This document shows positions 9,523 to 19,783 of a stretch of 64,000 nt of DNA, piece after piece (position 1 is the stretch's first letter; every line of letters starts with the position of its first letter). Below the pieces are notes generated by a model, which saw nothing but the letters and a program-made list of their open reading frames with translations, was not told the DNA's origin and did not search any database. The DNA is taken from contig NZ_NWUO01000001.1 in NCBI RefSeq assembly GCF_002895925.1, forward strand, positions 462,331 through 526,330. Reading direction: 5' to 3'. This DNA comes from Mixta theicola (GTDB taxonomy: Bacteria > Pseudomonadota > Gammaproteobacteria > Enterobacterales > Enterobacteriaceae). The translations under genes and the position numbers were made by a program.

Positions 9523-10866
9523 TTATTTCAGCAGAGCAATCGTTCGTGCGAAATTGGGCAGCTGCGCTTCATGCGCCAGCAGCATGTCGCGCGCCAGCCT
9601 TTCCGCATCGTTATCGGAGTGGATCAGCGGATTCAGGTTCAACGCCAACAGCACATCATTCAATTCACCGCTCAGCGCCGCCTCGCTGGCCGCGACCTCA
9701 AAACTCTTGATGGTGTAAATCAGCCCAAGGACTTTCTCGTCAAAATGTTTAATGCGCGGGGTGGGCGTCGCGCCATCGCGCCCAATGGTACAGGTCATTT
9801 CGATAGCCCAGTCGGCCGGAATATTATCGATATGACCTTGATGCGGGAAGTTGACGTAATGCTCGGTTTGCCTGTCGTTATGGATGGCGCTAATCACTTC
9901 GCACGCCGCATCGGAGTAATAAGCCCCGCCGCGCAGCTCAAGCTCTTTGGGTTTGACGTCCAGTTCCGGATTTTTATACAGATCGAAAAGCTGCTTCTCA
10001 ACCTGCTGTACCACCGTTGCGCGCGCGCCGCCCTTGTAGAATTCGCCCATCTCGATGGCCAGCATCTCTTTTTGCTTGAAGTAGTAAAGCAGATAGGAAC
10101 AGGGGATCAGTTTCAGCGAGCGGATTAATCCGGCGCTGAACGGTAAGTCGAAAATATTTTTCACGCCGCTGGCCTTCAGCGTGCCGGACGCAACGCCCTC
10201 CAGCAGTTCGGCAAAACGCGAGGTGCCGTTAACCCAGACATCTTTGATAAACACCATATGGTTTAAGCCAAAGAGATCGATCGAAAGACTATCCTGCGGC
10301 TCAACCTTCAGCACCTCGCGGATAAACATCTTCATGCCCACCGGGATATTGCATACGCCGATAAACTTTTTGAAGCCGGTATGACGAAACACCGCTTCGG
10401 TTACCATGCCTGCCGGGTTGGTAAAATTGATAACCCACGCCTCAGGACAAACTTCCTCTACGTCTTTAATGATGTCAAAAATCACCGGAATGGTGCGCAG
10501 CCCTTTAAATAACCCACCGGCCCCGTTGGTTTCCTGTCCCAGATAGCCATAGCTTAGAGGAATGCGCTCATCCAGCTCGCGCGCTTTTAATTGCCCCACC
10601 CGTAGCTGGGTGGTGACAAAATCCGCGTTAACCAGCGCGGCACGACGATCGAGGGTTTTGTAGAGCGCAATCGGCACGCCGGCGCGTTTAATCATACGCA
10701 GGCAAAGATCGAAAATAATATCCTGCTTCTCTTTACCGGCCTCCACATCCACCAGCCATAATTCGCTAATCGGCAATTCCTCGTAGCGTTTAATAAAGCC
10801 TTCCAGTAATTCGGGGGTGTAGCTACTGCCGCCGCCAATAGTGACGACTTTCAGTTTTTTGCTCAT
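9523..10866 (-). CDS. chbF: 6-phospho-beta-glucosidase / diacetylchitobiose-6-P hydrolase ChbF (GH4)
   Basis: Glycoside hydrolase family 4 enzyme, dependent on NAD+ and Mn2+, which splits phosphorylated chitobiose in the cytoplasm. The Rossmann motif [17 protein letters not shown] opens the protein. [13 protein letters not shown] and GVCNIPVGM carry the metal-site Asn/Cys region, and GLNHM holds the conserved His. I chose the start at 10866 (MSKKLKV) because GGAG lies about 8 nt upstream. An upstream extension to 10899 has no family counterpart. The protein is 447 residues. Confidence 0.95.
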   Translation of the reverse strand: MSKKLKVVTIGGGSSYTPELLEGFIKRYEELPISELWLVDVEAGKEKQDIIFDLCLRMIKRAGVPIALYKTLDRRAALVNADFVTTQLRVGQLKARELDERIPLSYGYLGQETNGAGGLFKGLRTIPVIFDIIKDVEEVCPEAWVINFTNPAGMVTEAVFRHTGFKKFIGVCNIPVGMKMFIREVLKVEPQDSLSIDLFGLNHMVFIKDVWVNGTSRFAELLEGVASGTLKASGVKNIFDLPFSAGLIRSLKLIPCSYLLYYFKQKEMLAIEMGEFYKGGARATVVQQVEKQLFDLYKNPELDVKPKELELRGGAYYSDAACEVISAIHNDRQTEHYVNFPHQGHIDNIPADWAIEMTCTIGRDGATPTPRIKHFDEKVLGLIYTIKSFEVAASEAALSGELNDVLLALNLNPLIHSDNDAERLARDMLLAHEAQLPNFARTIALLK

Positions 10867-10953
10867 AGGGGCTCCTGTGCAGCGGCATGAGCGCTGCAAA
10901 TTAAACAGAAAATGTAAAAATGGCGAATATAGCCTGAGCCGTTCAGAACCAGG

Positions 10954-11793
10954 CTAACTCATATGGCACAGTTGCTTACGGTAATGTTTCGGCGTGAATG
11001 ACGTCAGCCTTTTGAAATTTTTAATAAACAGGCTTGGGCTGCTATATCCAGACTCAAAGGCAATATCCGTCACCGAATAATTGGTTATTTCCAGCTGTTT
11101 TTTAGCAAAGTCGATGCGTATATCGTTGATGATTTGCATCGGCGTTTTGCCATAATAACGCTGAGTGGCGCGGGTTAAATATTCCTGCGACTTCCCGGAC
11201 AGCGCCACCATATTTGCCAGCGCGTTATCGCCGAACCAGGATTTGTCATGCATTTTTTCAACCGTTACCTCCAGCCAGAGCGGGATATGAGTTATCACTT
11301 CGGTTTCGCGATGGTGACGCAGCCGGTTAACAATATAAAAGGTTACCATTTCCAGAAACTCGTTAAACTCGCCGTTTCTGAAATTAAGCGAAGAGACCAT
11401 CGTTTCAATATAGTTAAGAAACTCGCTCTTAATCTGGTAAACCTGCGAAGCGACAAAATGAGGCGGCAGCAGGCGCAAATAGTGCTGATCAAAAAAAGCC
11501 TTGCTGATACCGACATTTAATATTCTGGCGGCGCCAAACTCATAAAAGCTTTGATGGTTCGAACCCAGCGGAATAAAAACAAAGTCGCCCCGCTCTAACA
11601 GCACCCTTTTACCGTTTATCTCCTGATAATAGCGCCCGGTAAGCAGCACGGTAAATTCATAATAGTCATGTTCATGCAGCCCGGAGATACTTTCGGTTTT
11701 GTTGTAGATAAATACATGAAAATTTTGGCCGTCAAACAGTTGGTTTTCATGCGCTGTTTTGATTTCCATGCTCAATACCGTTGGCTGCATCAT
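10954..11793 (-). CDS. chbR: AraC-family regulator ChbR
   Basis: Dual-function transcription factor: it represses chb without inducer and activates with chitobiose-6-phosphate derivatives. The 279 residues match E. coli ChbR (280). The N-terminal cupin sensor contains [16 protein letters not shown] and [15 protein letters not shown]. The C-terminal double helix-turn-helix ends with [24 protein letters not shown] and TPKHYRKQL. It lies between chbA and chbF in the same operon, as in E. coli. Confidence 0.95.
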   Translation of the reverse strand: MMQPTVLSMEIKTAHENQLFDGQNFHVFIYNKTESISGLHEHDYYEFTVLLTGRYYQEINGKRVLLERGDFVFIPLGSNHQSFYEFGAARILNVGISKAFFDQHYLRLLPPHFVASQVYQIKSEFLNYIETMVSSLNFRNGEFNEFLEMVTFYIVNRLRHHRETEVITHIPLWLEVTVEKMHDKSWFGDNALANMVALSGKSQEYLTRATQRYYGKTPMQIINDIRIDFAKKQLEITNYSVTDIAFESGYSSPSLFIKNFKRLTSFTPKHYRKQLCHMS

Positions 11794-11807
11794 AATGACT
11801 CCACACG

Positions 11808-12155
11808 TTATTTTATTTTTTCATGCAGCTCAATGAGTTCCGTCACAAGCTCGCGCGCCAGCATTGAAGTCATCAGATGATCCTGCGCGTGTACCAATAC
11901 CAGGCTGACTTTGGTTTTACCTGCGCCCTGATCCGCTTCAATCAGTCTGGTCTGTACCCGGTGCGCCTCGTTCAGCGCCAGGTGGGATGACGCCATCAGC
12001 TCCTGCGCCTGTTCAAATTTCCCGGCTTTTGCCTGTTTTAGCGCGGCGTACGCCAGGCTACGGGCCTGCCCGGAGTTAATGATTAATCCCATTACCACTT
12101 CTTCAGGATCCTGGGTTTCATCTGCGGCTACAGTCAGGGAGTCTGAATTAAACAT
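11808..12155 (-). CDS. chbA: PTS diacetylchitobiose-specific EIIA ChbA
   Basis: Lactose-family EIIA, which passes phosphate from HPr to ChbB. It is 115 residues long, all-helical, with the phosphohistidine motif [12 protein letters not shown]. The segment [21 protein letters not shown] is typical of IIA-Lac/Chb. The N-terminus has the short extension seen in ChbA proteins. It is 14 bp from chbR and about 57 bp after chbC. Confidence 0.94.
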   Translation of the reverse strand: MFNSDSLTVAADETQDPEEVVMGLIINSGQARSLAYAALKQAKAGKFEQAQELMASSHLALNEAHRVQTRLIEADQGAGKTKVSLVLVHAQDHLMTSMLARELVTELIELHEKIK

Positions 12156-12212
12156 TTTTACCTCTCAACGTTAAGGGGTTAGCACGGGCTGACATCATCT
12201 CAGCCCCGATAA

Positions 12213-13571
12213 TCAGAATTTCAGCGCGTTGGCGATCTCTTCTTCGCTCTCTTCTTGTGCAATAACGCTGTTCGCTTTGTTGGAAATCAGCACGAAAGGC
12301 AGATAAAACAGCGTCGCAACGCCCAGGTTGAACAGCGCCAGTAGCAGGGCCGCAACGCTTCCGTTGGTATTAAAGAAGGCGCCCAGCCCGGTTGGCATGG
12401 TCCACGGCGCGATATTGGTAATCGGTGGGATTATCCCCAGGTAATAGGCCGTTAGCGTAATCGCCGCCAGAATCGGTTGAATTAGCATAAAGGGAATAAA
12501 CATCACCGGGTTCATGATAATCGGCAGACCGAAAAGCACAGGCTCGTTGATCTGAAAAATGCCGGAGGGCAGCGCCAGCTTCGCCACCTGACGATGATCG
12601 GCACGACGCGAACCGATCAGGATGGCGATAATTAAGCCAAGCGTTGCGCCGGTTCCGCCGAGGAAAATGTAGGAGTCGAGCATCGGTTTGGCCCAGACGT
12701 GGAACGTTTTACCCGCTGCCAGCGCCGCATCGACCGAACCATATTGGGTATAGATAGCCACGTTCTCCAGCGCCCACGGCATCATAATGCCGTTTTCCAG
12801 CGCCGCCAGCGCCAGCGAGCCGTGAACGCCAAAGAACCACAACAGAGAGGTGAAGATAACGTAGACCCAGCCTACCACCGCGTCCATCGACGCCAGCGGC
12901 GTAGAGATCGAGTCCATAATGATCTGATGGAAATTGCTGCCGAATAACGCCAGCGCCCACGAGATAACGCCGAAAACAGAGAGGATAATAAAGCCGGGAA
13001 TTAACGCGGAGAATGAACGCGATACGGATTCGGGTACGCTGTCCGGCAGGGTAATAACCCAGTTGCGTCGGATAACGAAGGCAAACATTTCAGCGGCAAT
13101 CAAACCAATTATAATGCCTGAAATAATATTCGCGCCGCCTAACCAGTTAGCCCCGACGGCATAAGCATCGCCTACGTTATAAGGCGTGACGGTCATAAAG
13201 GCGGCCACGGCCAATAAACCCGCAGCGAGCGAGTCAACTTTACGCTCTTCCGCCAGCGCGCCGCCGATAAAGAAAGGCGCCATAAGCGACATAATTCCCA
13301 GCGTACCGTTATAGACGTTGCCGCCAATGCCTTTTAATCCATTCAGCGTTTCAATCGTCGCCGGATCTAAGCGAATACCCAGCGAATAAAAGAAAGAACC
13401 TGCGCCAAAACTGAGAAAAACATTGTTAATAAGCACAAACATCGCCCCGGCCAGGGTCAACGGCATTAATTTGATAAATCCATTTTTAATCGCGTTAACG
13501 TGCGGCTGCTTTCCCAGTTTAACGGCACAGGGAAGCAGCACTTTTTCAAGTGAATCAATGACTTTACTCAT
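12213..13571 (-). CDS. chbC: PTS diacetylchitobiose-specific EIIC ChbC
   Basis: Membrane permease of the lactose/cellobiose PTS family. It binds diacetylchitobiose outside the cell and phosphorylates it during import. The 452 residues have about ten hydrophobic segments and the family motifs [37 protein letters not shown] and [17 protein letters not shown] (substrate-binding Glu). The start [16 protein letters not shown] is family-typical. It follows chbB by 83 bp. Confidence 0.95.
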   Translation of the reverse strand: MSKVIDSLEKVLLPCAVKLGKQPHVNAIKNGFIKLMPLTLAGAMFVLINNVFLSFGAGSFFYSLGIRLDPATIETLNGLKGIGGNVYNGTLGIMSLMAPFFIGGALAEERKVDSLAAGLLAVAAFMTVTPYNVGDAYAVGANWLGGANIISGIIIGLIAAEMFAFVIRRNWVITLPDSVPESVSRSFSALIPGFIILSVFGVISWALALFGSNFHQIIMDSISTPLASMDAVVGWVYVIFTSLLWFFGVHGSLALAALENGIMMPWALENVAIYTQYGSVDAALAAGKTFHVWAKPMLDSYIFLGGTGATLGLIIAILIGSRRADHRQVAKLALPSGIFQINEPVLFGLPIIMNPVMFIPFMLIQPILAAITLTAYYLGIIPPITNIAPWTMPTGLGAFFNTNGSVAALLLALFNLGVATLFYLPFVLISNKANSVIAQEESEEEIANALKF

Positions 13572-13654
13572 TTTATATTCCTTTCGCGCCGCCAGGTCGG
13601 CGGCCAGGGTGGGTAAGGCCTTTCTTTGACGGTAAAAATAAATAAAAAATAAGA

Positions 13655-13975
13655 TTAATTATTGGCTGCTTTTTTGATCGAGGCGACGGCAGCCTTTAGC
13701 ACGCCTAATCCATCTATTTTGCCATACAGCGCTGAATCAATAACCTCAACCGGTTTATTGGGTAATATTTTTTGAATATCCTCCAGCATCCAGGCAATTT
13801 GCGGCCCCAGCAGAACAAGATCCGCCTCAGGGCCTTTTTCAGCCGCCAGCGATTCAGGAAAGGCTGCAATGGTCACCGGCACTTCATATTTCAACGCCTG
13901 AGCTGTCATTTTAGAAACCAGCAACGAAGTAGACATTCCAGCGGAACAAAACAGATAAATAGTTTTCTTTCCCAT
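13655..13975 (-). CDS. chbB: PTS diacetylchitobiose-specific EIIB ChbB
   Basis: Cytoplasmic EIIB of the lactose family, 106 residues. The phosphocysteine loop [12 protein letters not shown] near residue 10 is clear, followed by [10 protein letters not shown]. It is the first gene of the operon. The start [13 protein letters not shown] has GAGGGC upstream. Confidence 0.95.
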   Translation of the reverse strand: MGKKTIYLFCSAGMSTSLLVSKMTAQALKYEVPVTIAAFPESLAAEKGPEADLVLLGPQIAWMLEDIQKILPNKPVEVIDSALYGKIDGLGVLKAAVASIKKAANN

Positions 13976-14227
13976 AACAAGCCCTCAGCTCCCGGATAAA
14001 TTTCAGTTTGGAAAAAGCATCTTCTTTGCCTGTTAATCTAACGAAACAAGCGTCAAAAAATAAAAAACATTTCATTGTCTGGAAGGAGTATACGATATTG
14101 CTTAAGAGGGGAATATTTATCAGCCGCTAAAAATTGTCTCTCCTTGACCAGGACTTATGACTCTCTTCACATTTTGGCTAAATAAAAGATGGCAATAACG
14201 TGAAGCCCGCAGCCCCGTTTTTGCACA
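13976..14227 (-). promoter_or_regulatory. chb operon control region
   Basis: About 250 bp upstream of chbB with no gene. A CRP-like site (TATGA-N6-TCACA, 14156-14171) matches the TGTGA-N6-TCACA consensus at most positions. An AT-flanked imperfect palindrome around 14110-14136 could be a NagC site. E. coli chb is controlled by NagC, ChbR and CRP, which makes these assignments reasonable, but I did not identify a ChbR site or a convincing -35/-10 pair. Confidence 0.45.
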
Positions 14228-14269
14228 AAAAAATAAAGCACCGAGAAGAGAAGCTTTCGGTGCTTTATT
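14226..14269 (-). terminator. Terminator of ybhL
   Basis: A thirteen-bp perfect stem (AATAAAGCACCGA at 14232-14244, TCGGTGCTTTATT at 14257-14269) has a T-rich tract after it on the minus strand. It lies about 45 bp past the ybhL stop. Confidence 0.85.
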
Positions 14270-14315
14270 CCGCCTGGATAGCGCTTTTAACCTGCAACGC
14301 GGGTTTATTACCGTC

Positions 14316-15026
14316 CTAGCGGCGGTTGCCGAAGATGCGCAGCAGCATCAGGAACAGGTTGATAAAGTCCAGATAGAGCGTTAGCGCGCCCATAATCGAA
14401 TAGCGGCGCAGGTTCTCTTTATCGCGCGTATCGATATTTTCCCCAATCGCCTTCAGTTTTTGCGTGTCATACGCCGTCAGGCCGACAAACACCAGCACGC
14501 CAATATAGGTAATCGCCCACATTAAGGCCGGGCTTTTCAGCCAAAAGTTAACCAGCGAAGCCAGCAGCAGGCCAATCAGCGCCATAAACAATATGCTGCC
14601 CATTTTGCTGAGATCGCGTTTGGTAGTGTAGCCCCAAAAGCTCATGGCACCGAACATACCGGCGGTAACAAAGAAAGTGCTGGCAATCGATGAATAAGTA
14701 TACACCAGAAAAATACTGGCTAAGGTTAAACCGGTCAGCGCTGAATAAAGCATAAACAGCGCGGTAGCCACCGCACCGCTAAGCTTATGCACCAGGCCTG
14801 AGAGCACAAACACCACCGCCAGCTGCGCAATAATCAGACCAAAAAAAGTCATGCGGCTGGCGAACACCAGCTCCATTACCGCAGGCGTATTCGCCGCATA
14901 CCAGGAAATAAAGGCGGTGAGCAGCAGACCGCAGGTCATCCAGCCATAAACCTGCGCCATATAAGTTTGCAGACCGGTACCGGTGCGCTGCACGATTGAA
15001 TCTTGAGAGTGTGGAAATCGATCCAT
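14316..15026 (-). CDS. ybhL: Bax inhibitor-1 family inner membrane protein YbhL
   Basis: Seven-helix BI-1/TMBIM family protein of unknown bacterial function; homologues act as pH-gated calcium leak channels. The 236 residues include VYGWMTCGLLLTAFISWYA, SILFMALIGLLLASLVNFWL, VGLTAYDTQKLKAIGE (conserved TAYDTQ) and ALTLYLDFINLFLMLLRIFG. I chose the start at 15026 (MDRFPHSQDS) because AGGGGGAT lies just upstream; an ATG 33 bp further upstream lacks support. It is a monocistronic island between chb and the chitinase block. Confidence 0.94.
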   Translation of the reverse strand: MDRFPHSQDSIVQRTGTGLQTYMAQVYGWMTCGLLLTAFISWYAANTPAVMELVFASRMTFFGLIIAQLAVVFVLSGLVHKLSGAVATALFMLYSALTGLTLASIFLVYTYSSIASTFFVTAGMFGAMSFWGYTTKRDLSKMGSILFMALIGLLLASLVNFWLKSPALMWAITYIGVLVFVGLTAYDTQKLKAIGENIDTRDKENLRRYSIMGALTLYLDFINLFLMLLRIFGNRR

Positions 15027-15059
15027 AGATCCCCCTAATGGTGTGAAGTAACGGGTCAC

Positions 15060-15513
15060 CCAAGTGTGGCATAGATCTGGCAGGTTATGCCATTGCCACT
15101 GTCAGGCAGCGAGCGGAGAAGAGAAGACTACCCCCTGAATCGCCCGCGCTGGAAAGGCTTAAGTTGAAGCAAGAAAAAGGCCTGCGCTATCTTAATATAA
15201 CCTGCCCCTCCGTATTCATTTTAAGCTCTGCTTTTCCTGGAATCCCTCACTTAAGGTCGGCTTCTTTTTTAATTAAGCCCTACCCGCCTTAAATTGAAAA
15301 GCATGAACTATTTAAATATTTTTTTGTAATTAATTAATTTAGTTTTTAAAGACAAAGGCCAGAATATTTCCTATCTTTTCTGCGACCTTTAAAAAGGCTC
15401 GTCCATTAAAAGGTTCGTCCATTTTCGATTGAAACCGCATTAGCCCGCTAATTGCATTTCGTGTTAGCGAAAATGGCCCAAAAGGAAGATGGTTAATAAA
15501 CAAAGGCAGAAAA
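15060..15513. other. Divergent intergenic region, ybhL / chitinase
   Basis: About 450 bp without a convincing gene. It becomes strongly AT-rich from about 15290. It must hold the ybhL and chitinase promoters. The only clear structure is the 16-bp tandem repeat at 15392-15423. An open frame on the minus strand at 15339-15635 overlaps the chitinase start and looks spurious. Confidence 0.6.
15392..15423. repeat. 16-bp tandem direct repeat upstream of the chitinase gene
   Basis: Two adjacent copies of AAAAGGYTCGTCCATT (15392-15407 and 15408-15423) differ at one base. They end 90 bp before the chitinase ATG, a position suited to an activator or repressor. The cognate protein is unknown. Confidence 0.75.
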
Positions 15514-17526
15514 ATGAAATTAAATAAAATCACATTGGGACTTATCGTGGCATCGTGTGCTATAGCCTTTTCGGCAAATGCAGCGCTCCAGAATTTTGAA
15601 ATAAAATTAATACCAGATGATAGTTTAAACATCATTCATGGATTGAAAGAGAGTCATATGTTTTCCACTGACGGTGGAGCAACCTGGCAAGCCTATACCG
15701 GTAAGGAAGATAATAAATTTTTAGGAAGCGTTGAAGTTCAGGTTGCTGAGTTAAATAATAAAATCATTAATAGCGTCACCTATGATGAAAACGCCTCTTA
15801 TGCCACGCCGGGCACCGTAGTTATTTATGATGGTTATTTCTGGACGAATAGCTGGTTTGCAAACCCAGGAGAAAAACCGGGCTCTAATGCAGTCTGGGCC
15901 CGTGGAGAAGCGGTTAATGTTGTTTCTCTGGGAACCTTTAAATTTACCCCCTTTAAAGGGCAGCAGGCGATAGATTATCAGAAAAAGCTAAAACAGGCTG
16001 TTGCCGCTCAGCGCAAAGTTATCGGTTACTATCCAGAGTGGGGCGTTTATGAGGCGCATGATTACTTCACGCCTGAAAAAGTCGCTTACGATCAAATCTC
16101 TCATCTGAATTATGGCTTCGCCGTACTGAACAAAGATGGCGTCGTTGAGACGCATGATACCTGGAAAGGCCCGGAGCTAATGAAGGATATAGCTAAACGG
16201 ACCAAAAAAGCCGGCGTAGTGAATATGATTTCTATCGGCGGCTATACCAACTCTCAGTTATGCGTAATGAATTGCGATCAGAACGGAAAAGAAGTAAAAG
16301 CGTTCCAGGCTGCAACCTCTACGCCAGAAAAAGTTGAGCGTCTGGCGAACAGTATTATTAATCATATGGTTACGTGGAAGTTTGACGGCGTAGACATCGA
16401 CTGGGAATATCCGACCTCTGAACAGGAAGCGCAGCAGTATACCCAGCTGATTAAAAGCCTCCGTACCAAGCTGGATGATTTAGGCAAGCAAAACGATCGT
16501 TATTATCAGCTTTCTTCAGCGGTTACGGCCAACCACAACCATATTAAGTACCTTAATCCAGCCGAGACCGCTCCCCTGCTGGATAGCGTAAATGTCATGA
16601 CCTATGATTATCATGGCGCTTTTGATCCTATCACCGGTCATAATTCACCGCTTTACAGCAACTACAATGATGTTGACCAGAAATTCAACATCGATTCCAC
16701 CATGAGGGAATATAACCTGCAATGGAATATCCCTAAATCCAAGCTGTTGGTTGGGCTGTCATGGTACGGTCGCGCATGGGGTGACGTTGAGGGATCGGAA
16801 AAAATTACCGGTATGCCAGGCCTGTTTAATAGCGGTTCTGCAACGGTACATGGTATATGGGATGACAAGGACGAATACACCGGCACCACCCCTTACAGTG
16901 CGCTGAAGCAAATGGCGCTGGATAAACAATTCCAACGTTTCTGGGATGCGCAGGCTCATGTGCCTTATCTCTATAATGCCAGTTTGCAACATTTCTACAG
17001 CTACGATGACGCGCAGTCAATCCAGGAAAAAGTTAACTATATTGACAGCGAAGGCTACGGCGGCGCGATTATTTGGGATCTGAGCGGCGATACGCAGGAT
17101 CATGAATTAGGCGCTATCTCTGCTAAATTACTGTCGCAAGAGAATGAGCAGGAACAGGAGCAGGAGCAGGAGCAGGCACAAAAGGAGGGGCTGGAAAATA
17201 TTAAATATGAGATTGCCCGTCAGCCTAATGGCCGGGTCGCTATCAAATCCACGGTTCATAACAAAACATACAATGATTTAAACCGCGTTATGTTTTATAT
17301 CAACGGGTTTTACGAAGGTGAAATGTATAAAGGTAAAGCCTATTATTCATACAAAACCGTTAACAACGATAATTCGGTAACCATCAAAACCAACTTCAAA
17401 AAAGAACCTAAAGTGGGCGATGTGGTGAAAGTTGTCCTGGCTGAAGGTAAGCCAGGCCAGTCTCGTAACGTTAAAAACGATAAAGTGTTGTACCAGACAA
17501 GCATAACTAAAGATATGCTCAAATAA
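15514..17526 (+). CDS. Secreted GH18 chitinase with chitin-binding module
   Basis: Endochitinase-type enzyme exported by a Sec signal peptide (residues 1-23, ending SANA). An aromatic-rich module at about 97-135 (TPGTVVIYDGYFW, NSW, NPGEKPG, VW) resembles a CBM5/12 chitin-binding domain. The GH18 barrel spans about 160-538, with VIGYYPEW, MISIGGYT and the catalytic DGVDIDWEYP (residues 291-300, proton donor Glu298). MTYDYHGAFD, LSWYGRAW and GGAIIWDLSGD complete the barrel. A Glu-Gln repeat linker (545-554) leads to a C-terminal domain of about 110 residues that I do not recognise. The gene is single and has its own strong terminator. It may feed the Chb system. Confidence 0.92.
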   Translation: MKLNKITLGLIVASCAIAFSANAALQNFEIKLIPDDSLNIIHGLKESHMFSTDGGATWQAYTGKEDNKFLGSVEVQVAELNNKIINSVTYDENASYATPGTVVIYDGYFWTNSWFANPGEKPGSNAVWARGEAVNVVSLGTFKFTPFKGQQAIDYQKKLKQAVAAQRKVIGYYPEWGVYEAHDYFTPEKVAYDQISHLNYGFAVLNKDGVVETHDTWKGPELMKDIAKRTKKAGVVNMISIGGYTNSQLCVMNCDQNGKEVKAFQAATSTPEKVERLANSIINHMVTWKFDGVDIDWEYPTSEQEAQQYTQLIKSLRTKLDDLGKQNDRYYQLSSAVTANHNHIKYLNPAETAPLLDSVNVMTYDYHGAFDPITGHNSPLYSNYNDVDQKFNIDSTMREYNLQWNIPKSKLLVGLSWYGRAWGDVEGSEKITGMPGLFNSGSATVHGIWDDKDEYTGTTPYSALKQMALDKQFQRFWDAQAHVPYLYNASLQHFYSYDDAQSIQEKVNYIDSEGYGGAIIWDLSGDTQDHELGAISAKLLSQENEQEQEQEQEQAQKEGLENIKYEIARQPNGRVAIKSTVHNKTYNDLNRVMFYINGFYEGEMYKGKAYYSYKTVNNDNSVTIKTNFKKEPKVGDVVKVVLAEGKPGQSRNVKNDKVLYQTSITKDMLK

Positions 17527-17549
17527 AATAATGATGCCCATCGTTATCA

Positions 17550-17582
17550 CGCCGCCTGCAATATTGCAGGCGGCGTTTTTTT
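17550..17582 (+). terminator. Chitinase terminator
   Basis: An 11-bp perfect GC-rich stem (CGCCGCCTGCA at 17550-17560, TGCAGGCGGCG at 17565-17575) is followed by seven T residues, 24 bp after the stop codon. Confidence 0.93.
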
Positions 17583-17768
17583 AGCGCCGCAGCACTTTTC
17601 ACAGATGCTGACCACAGCAGGATAAGCATCACGCAGCAGGATGACGGCCAGCGCGCAATTTTGCCGCAATAAAGCCTGAACTTAGGCCGCCAGCTGCCGA
17701 TAATCTGTACAGAAGGAGATTCGCTGACAGGAGGTTATTTTAATTTTTAACCTTTTCCGGGGAATTTC

Positions 17769-19715
17769 ATGACCACCTTTGCTAACCACCGGCGCAAAAT
17801 GCGCACCCAAACCCTGATGTTGCTAACCGGCATCGTTACGATTTCTCTTGGCTTTATTCTGACCATCGGCCTGTTGAGCGGCCAGTCGCGCCAGCAACAG
17901 CGTCAGCTGGCGCAGGATTATCTGCAGCAAATCGCTAAAGCCAACGCACAGCAGGTGCAAAACAAGTTCGATGAGGCATTACACACCGCGCGTGGGCTGG
18001 GTAACGATGCCTGGAGTTTAAAAGAGGCGGGCGTGCCGGATCGCCGGGCGCTGGATCAAATGCTGAGCTCTACGCTACGTTCGCACCTCGATTATCTCTC
18101 GATCTCCCTCGCCTTTGAACCGAACGCTTTTGACGGCAAAGATGCGGAATTCGCCGGCCAGCCGGAACAGGAGACTACCGGACGCTACGTGCGCTATGTC
18201 GATCGTAACGGCGACGGGCGTCCCGCGCTGCATAACCTGGTGGATTATGAGAAGCCGGGCACCGGCGACTACTATTTGCTGCCGCGTCAGCGCATGAAAG
18301 AGGTGATCCTCGAACCTTATATTTACCCTTATAACGGCGTGGAGGTGATGCTGACCTCGGTTGCCGCACCGATCGTCGTGGACGGCCAGTTCAGAGGCTC
18401 GGTCACCGCTGATTTCTCGCTGGAGACGCTGCAAAAAGCCATCAGCGCCATCAAGCCGTGGCAGGGCAAAGGCTACGCGCTGCTACTGTCGAACCAGGGC
18501 AAAATTATCGCCAGCCCCGATGCGTCGCTGGCAGGCAAAATCTGGCAGGGTGAAAAAGTTGAAAACCTCGCGGTACATGAATATCAGGATGCTTTTCTGA
18601 AGGAAGCCGCTTTTATCAGCTGGCAGCCGATTATCGTCGGCAACAGCGAAACGCCGTGGCGCCTGGCGATTGTCGCGCCGGTCAGCGAGGTGATGGCCGC
18701 CGCCAACCGCCAGCTTATCTATGCGCTGATCCTGATGCTGGTCAGTATTGTGGTGGTATGCGGCGTACTGGGACTGATCTTCAACCGTAAAATCGCGCGT
18801 CCCGTCGGCGGCGAACCGACCGAAGCCGCCAGCCTTGCCCTGGCGGTAGCGCAGGGAGATTTAAGCCGCCCCATTAATGTCCAGATCAAAGACCAGCAAA
18901 GCATTTTCTACGCCATGCAAACCATGCAGCGGCAGCTGCGCAATATGGTTGGCGAGATCATCACCGCCAGCGCCTCGGTGCGCAGCGGTGCCAGCGAAAT
19001 CGCCGGCGGTAACCTCGATCTCTCTTCACGCACCGAGCAGCAGGCTTCGGCGCTGCAGGAGACGGCAGCCAGCATGGAAGAGTTAACCGCTACGGTGAAG
19101 CTGAATGCCGATAATGCTCATCAGGCCACGGAACTGACCGGCAACGCCACGGCGGTAGCCGGACGCGGCGAGGCGCTGGTACAGCAGGTGATAGAGATTA
19201 TGTCGCAGATTGACGAAAGCTCGCGCAAAATCGGCGATATAACCAGCCTGATTAGCAGCATCGCTTTCCAGACCAATATCCTGGCGCTGAACGCGGCGGT
19301 AGAGGCGGCGCGCGCCGGCGAACAGGGACGCGGCTTCGCGGTGGTGGCCGCTGAAGTTCGCAATCTGGCGCAGCGTTCAGCCAACGCGGTAAAAGAGATT
19401 TCCGCGCTGATCGAAGAGTCGGCTTCACGCGTCAGCACCGGCGTCTCGCTGGTGAATGAGACCGGCAAAACCATGACAACCATGACCGAGTCGGTGGCGG
19501 CGGTGCAGTCGATTATCGGCGAAATCGTTAACGCTTCCGATGAGCAATCGCTGGGCATCAGCCAGGTGAGCGTGGCGGTCAATCAGATGGATGGCGTAAC
19601 GCAGCAAAACGCCGCGCTGGTACAGCAAATGTCGGCGGCGGCCGCCTCGCTGGAGCAGCAGGCGCGCCAGCTGGCCGATACGGTTTCGACCTTCCAGCTG
19701 GGACAGCACGGCTAA
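17769..19715 (+). CDS. Methyl-accepting chemotaxis protein with dCache-type sensor
   Basis: Inner-membrane chemoreceptor of 648 residues. TM1 lies at about 15-36, then a periplasmic sensor of about 270 residues. That sensor has Cache-type features: [34 protein letters not shown] and [31 protein letters not shown]2 lies at about 312-335, then HAMP ([11 protein letters not shown]) and the signalling tip EISALIEES with [30 protein letters not shown]. The C-terminus (FQLGQHG) lacks the NWETF-type CheR-docking pentapeptide. The ligand is unknown. No che genes are nearby; the chitinase upstream makes a sugar ligand conceivable but unproven. Confidence 0.93.
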   Translation: MTTFANHRRKMRTQTLMLLTGIVTISLGFILTIGLLSGQSRQQQRQLAQDYLQQIAKANAQQVQNKFDEALHTARGLGNDAWSLKEAGVPDRRALDQMLSSTLRSHLDYLSISLAFEPNAFDGKDAEFAGQPEQETTGRYVRYVDRNGDGRPALHNLVDYEKPGTGDYYLLPRQRMKEVILEPYIYPYNGVEVMLTSVAAPIVVDGQFRGSVTADFSLETLQKAISAIKPWQGKGYALLLSNQGKIIASPDASLAGKIWQGEKVENLAVHEYQDAFLKEAAFISWQPIIVGNSETPWRLAIVAPVSEVMAAANRQLIYALILMLVSIVVVCGVLGLIFNRKIARPVGGEPTEAASLALAVAQGDLSRPINVQIKDQQSIFYAMQTMQRQLRNMVGEIITASASVRSGASEIAGGNLDLSSRTEQQASALQETAASMEELTATVKLNADNAHQATELTGNATAVAGRGEALVQQVIEIMSQIDESSRKIGDITSLISSIAFQTNILALNAAVEAARAGEQGRGFAVVAAEVRNLAQRSANAVKEISALIEESASRVSTGVSLVNETGKTMTTMTESVAAVQSIIGEIVNASDEQSLGISQVSVAVNQMDGVTQQNAALVQQMSAAAASLEQQARQLADTVSTFQLGQHG

Positions 19716-19748
19716 ACCGGCGCTTTTCCGGCCTGACGCAAAGCGGCC

Positions 19749-19783
19749 CGCCCGTGATGTTAATCCGTCACGGGCGTTTTTTT
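19749..19783 (+). terminator. Chemoreceptor gene terminator
   Basis: The stem CGCCCGTGA (19749-19757) / TCACGGGCG (19768-19776) is followed by seven T residues. It sits right at the 3' end of the convergent yaiW gene. Confidence 0.88.

Noticed and set aside
15339..15635. 98-codon minus-strand open frame before the chitinase
   Set aside because: It overlaps the chitinase signal peptide and the tandem repeat, and has no supporting start context.
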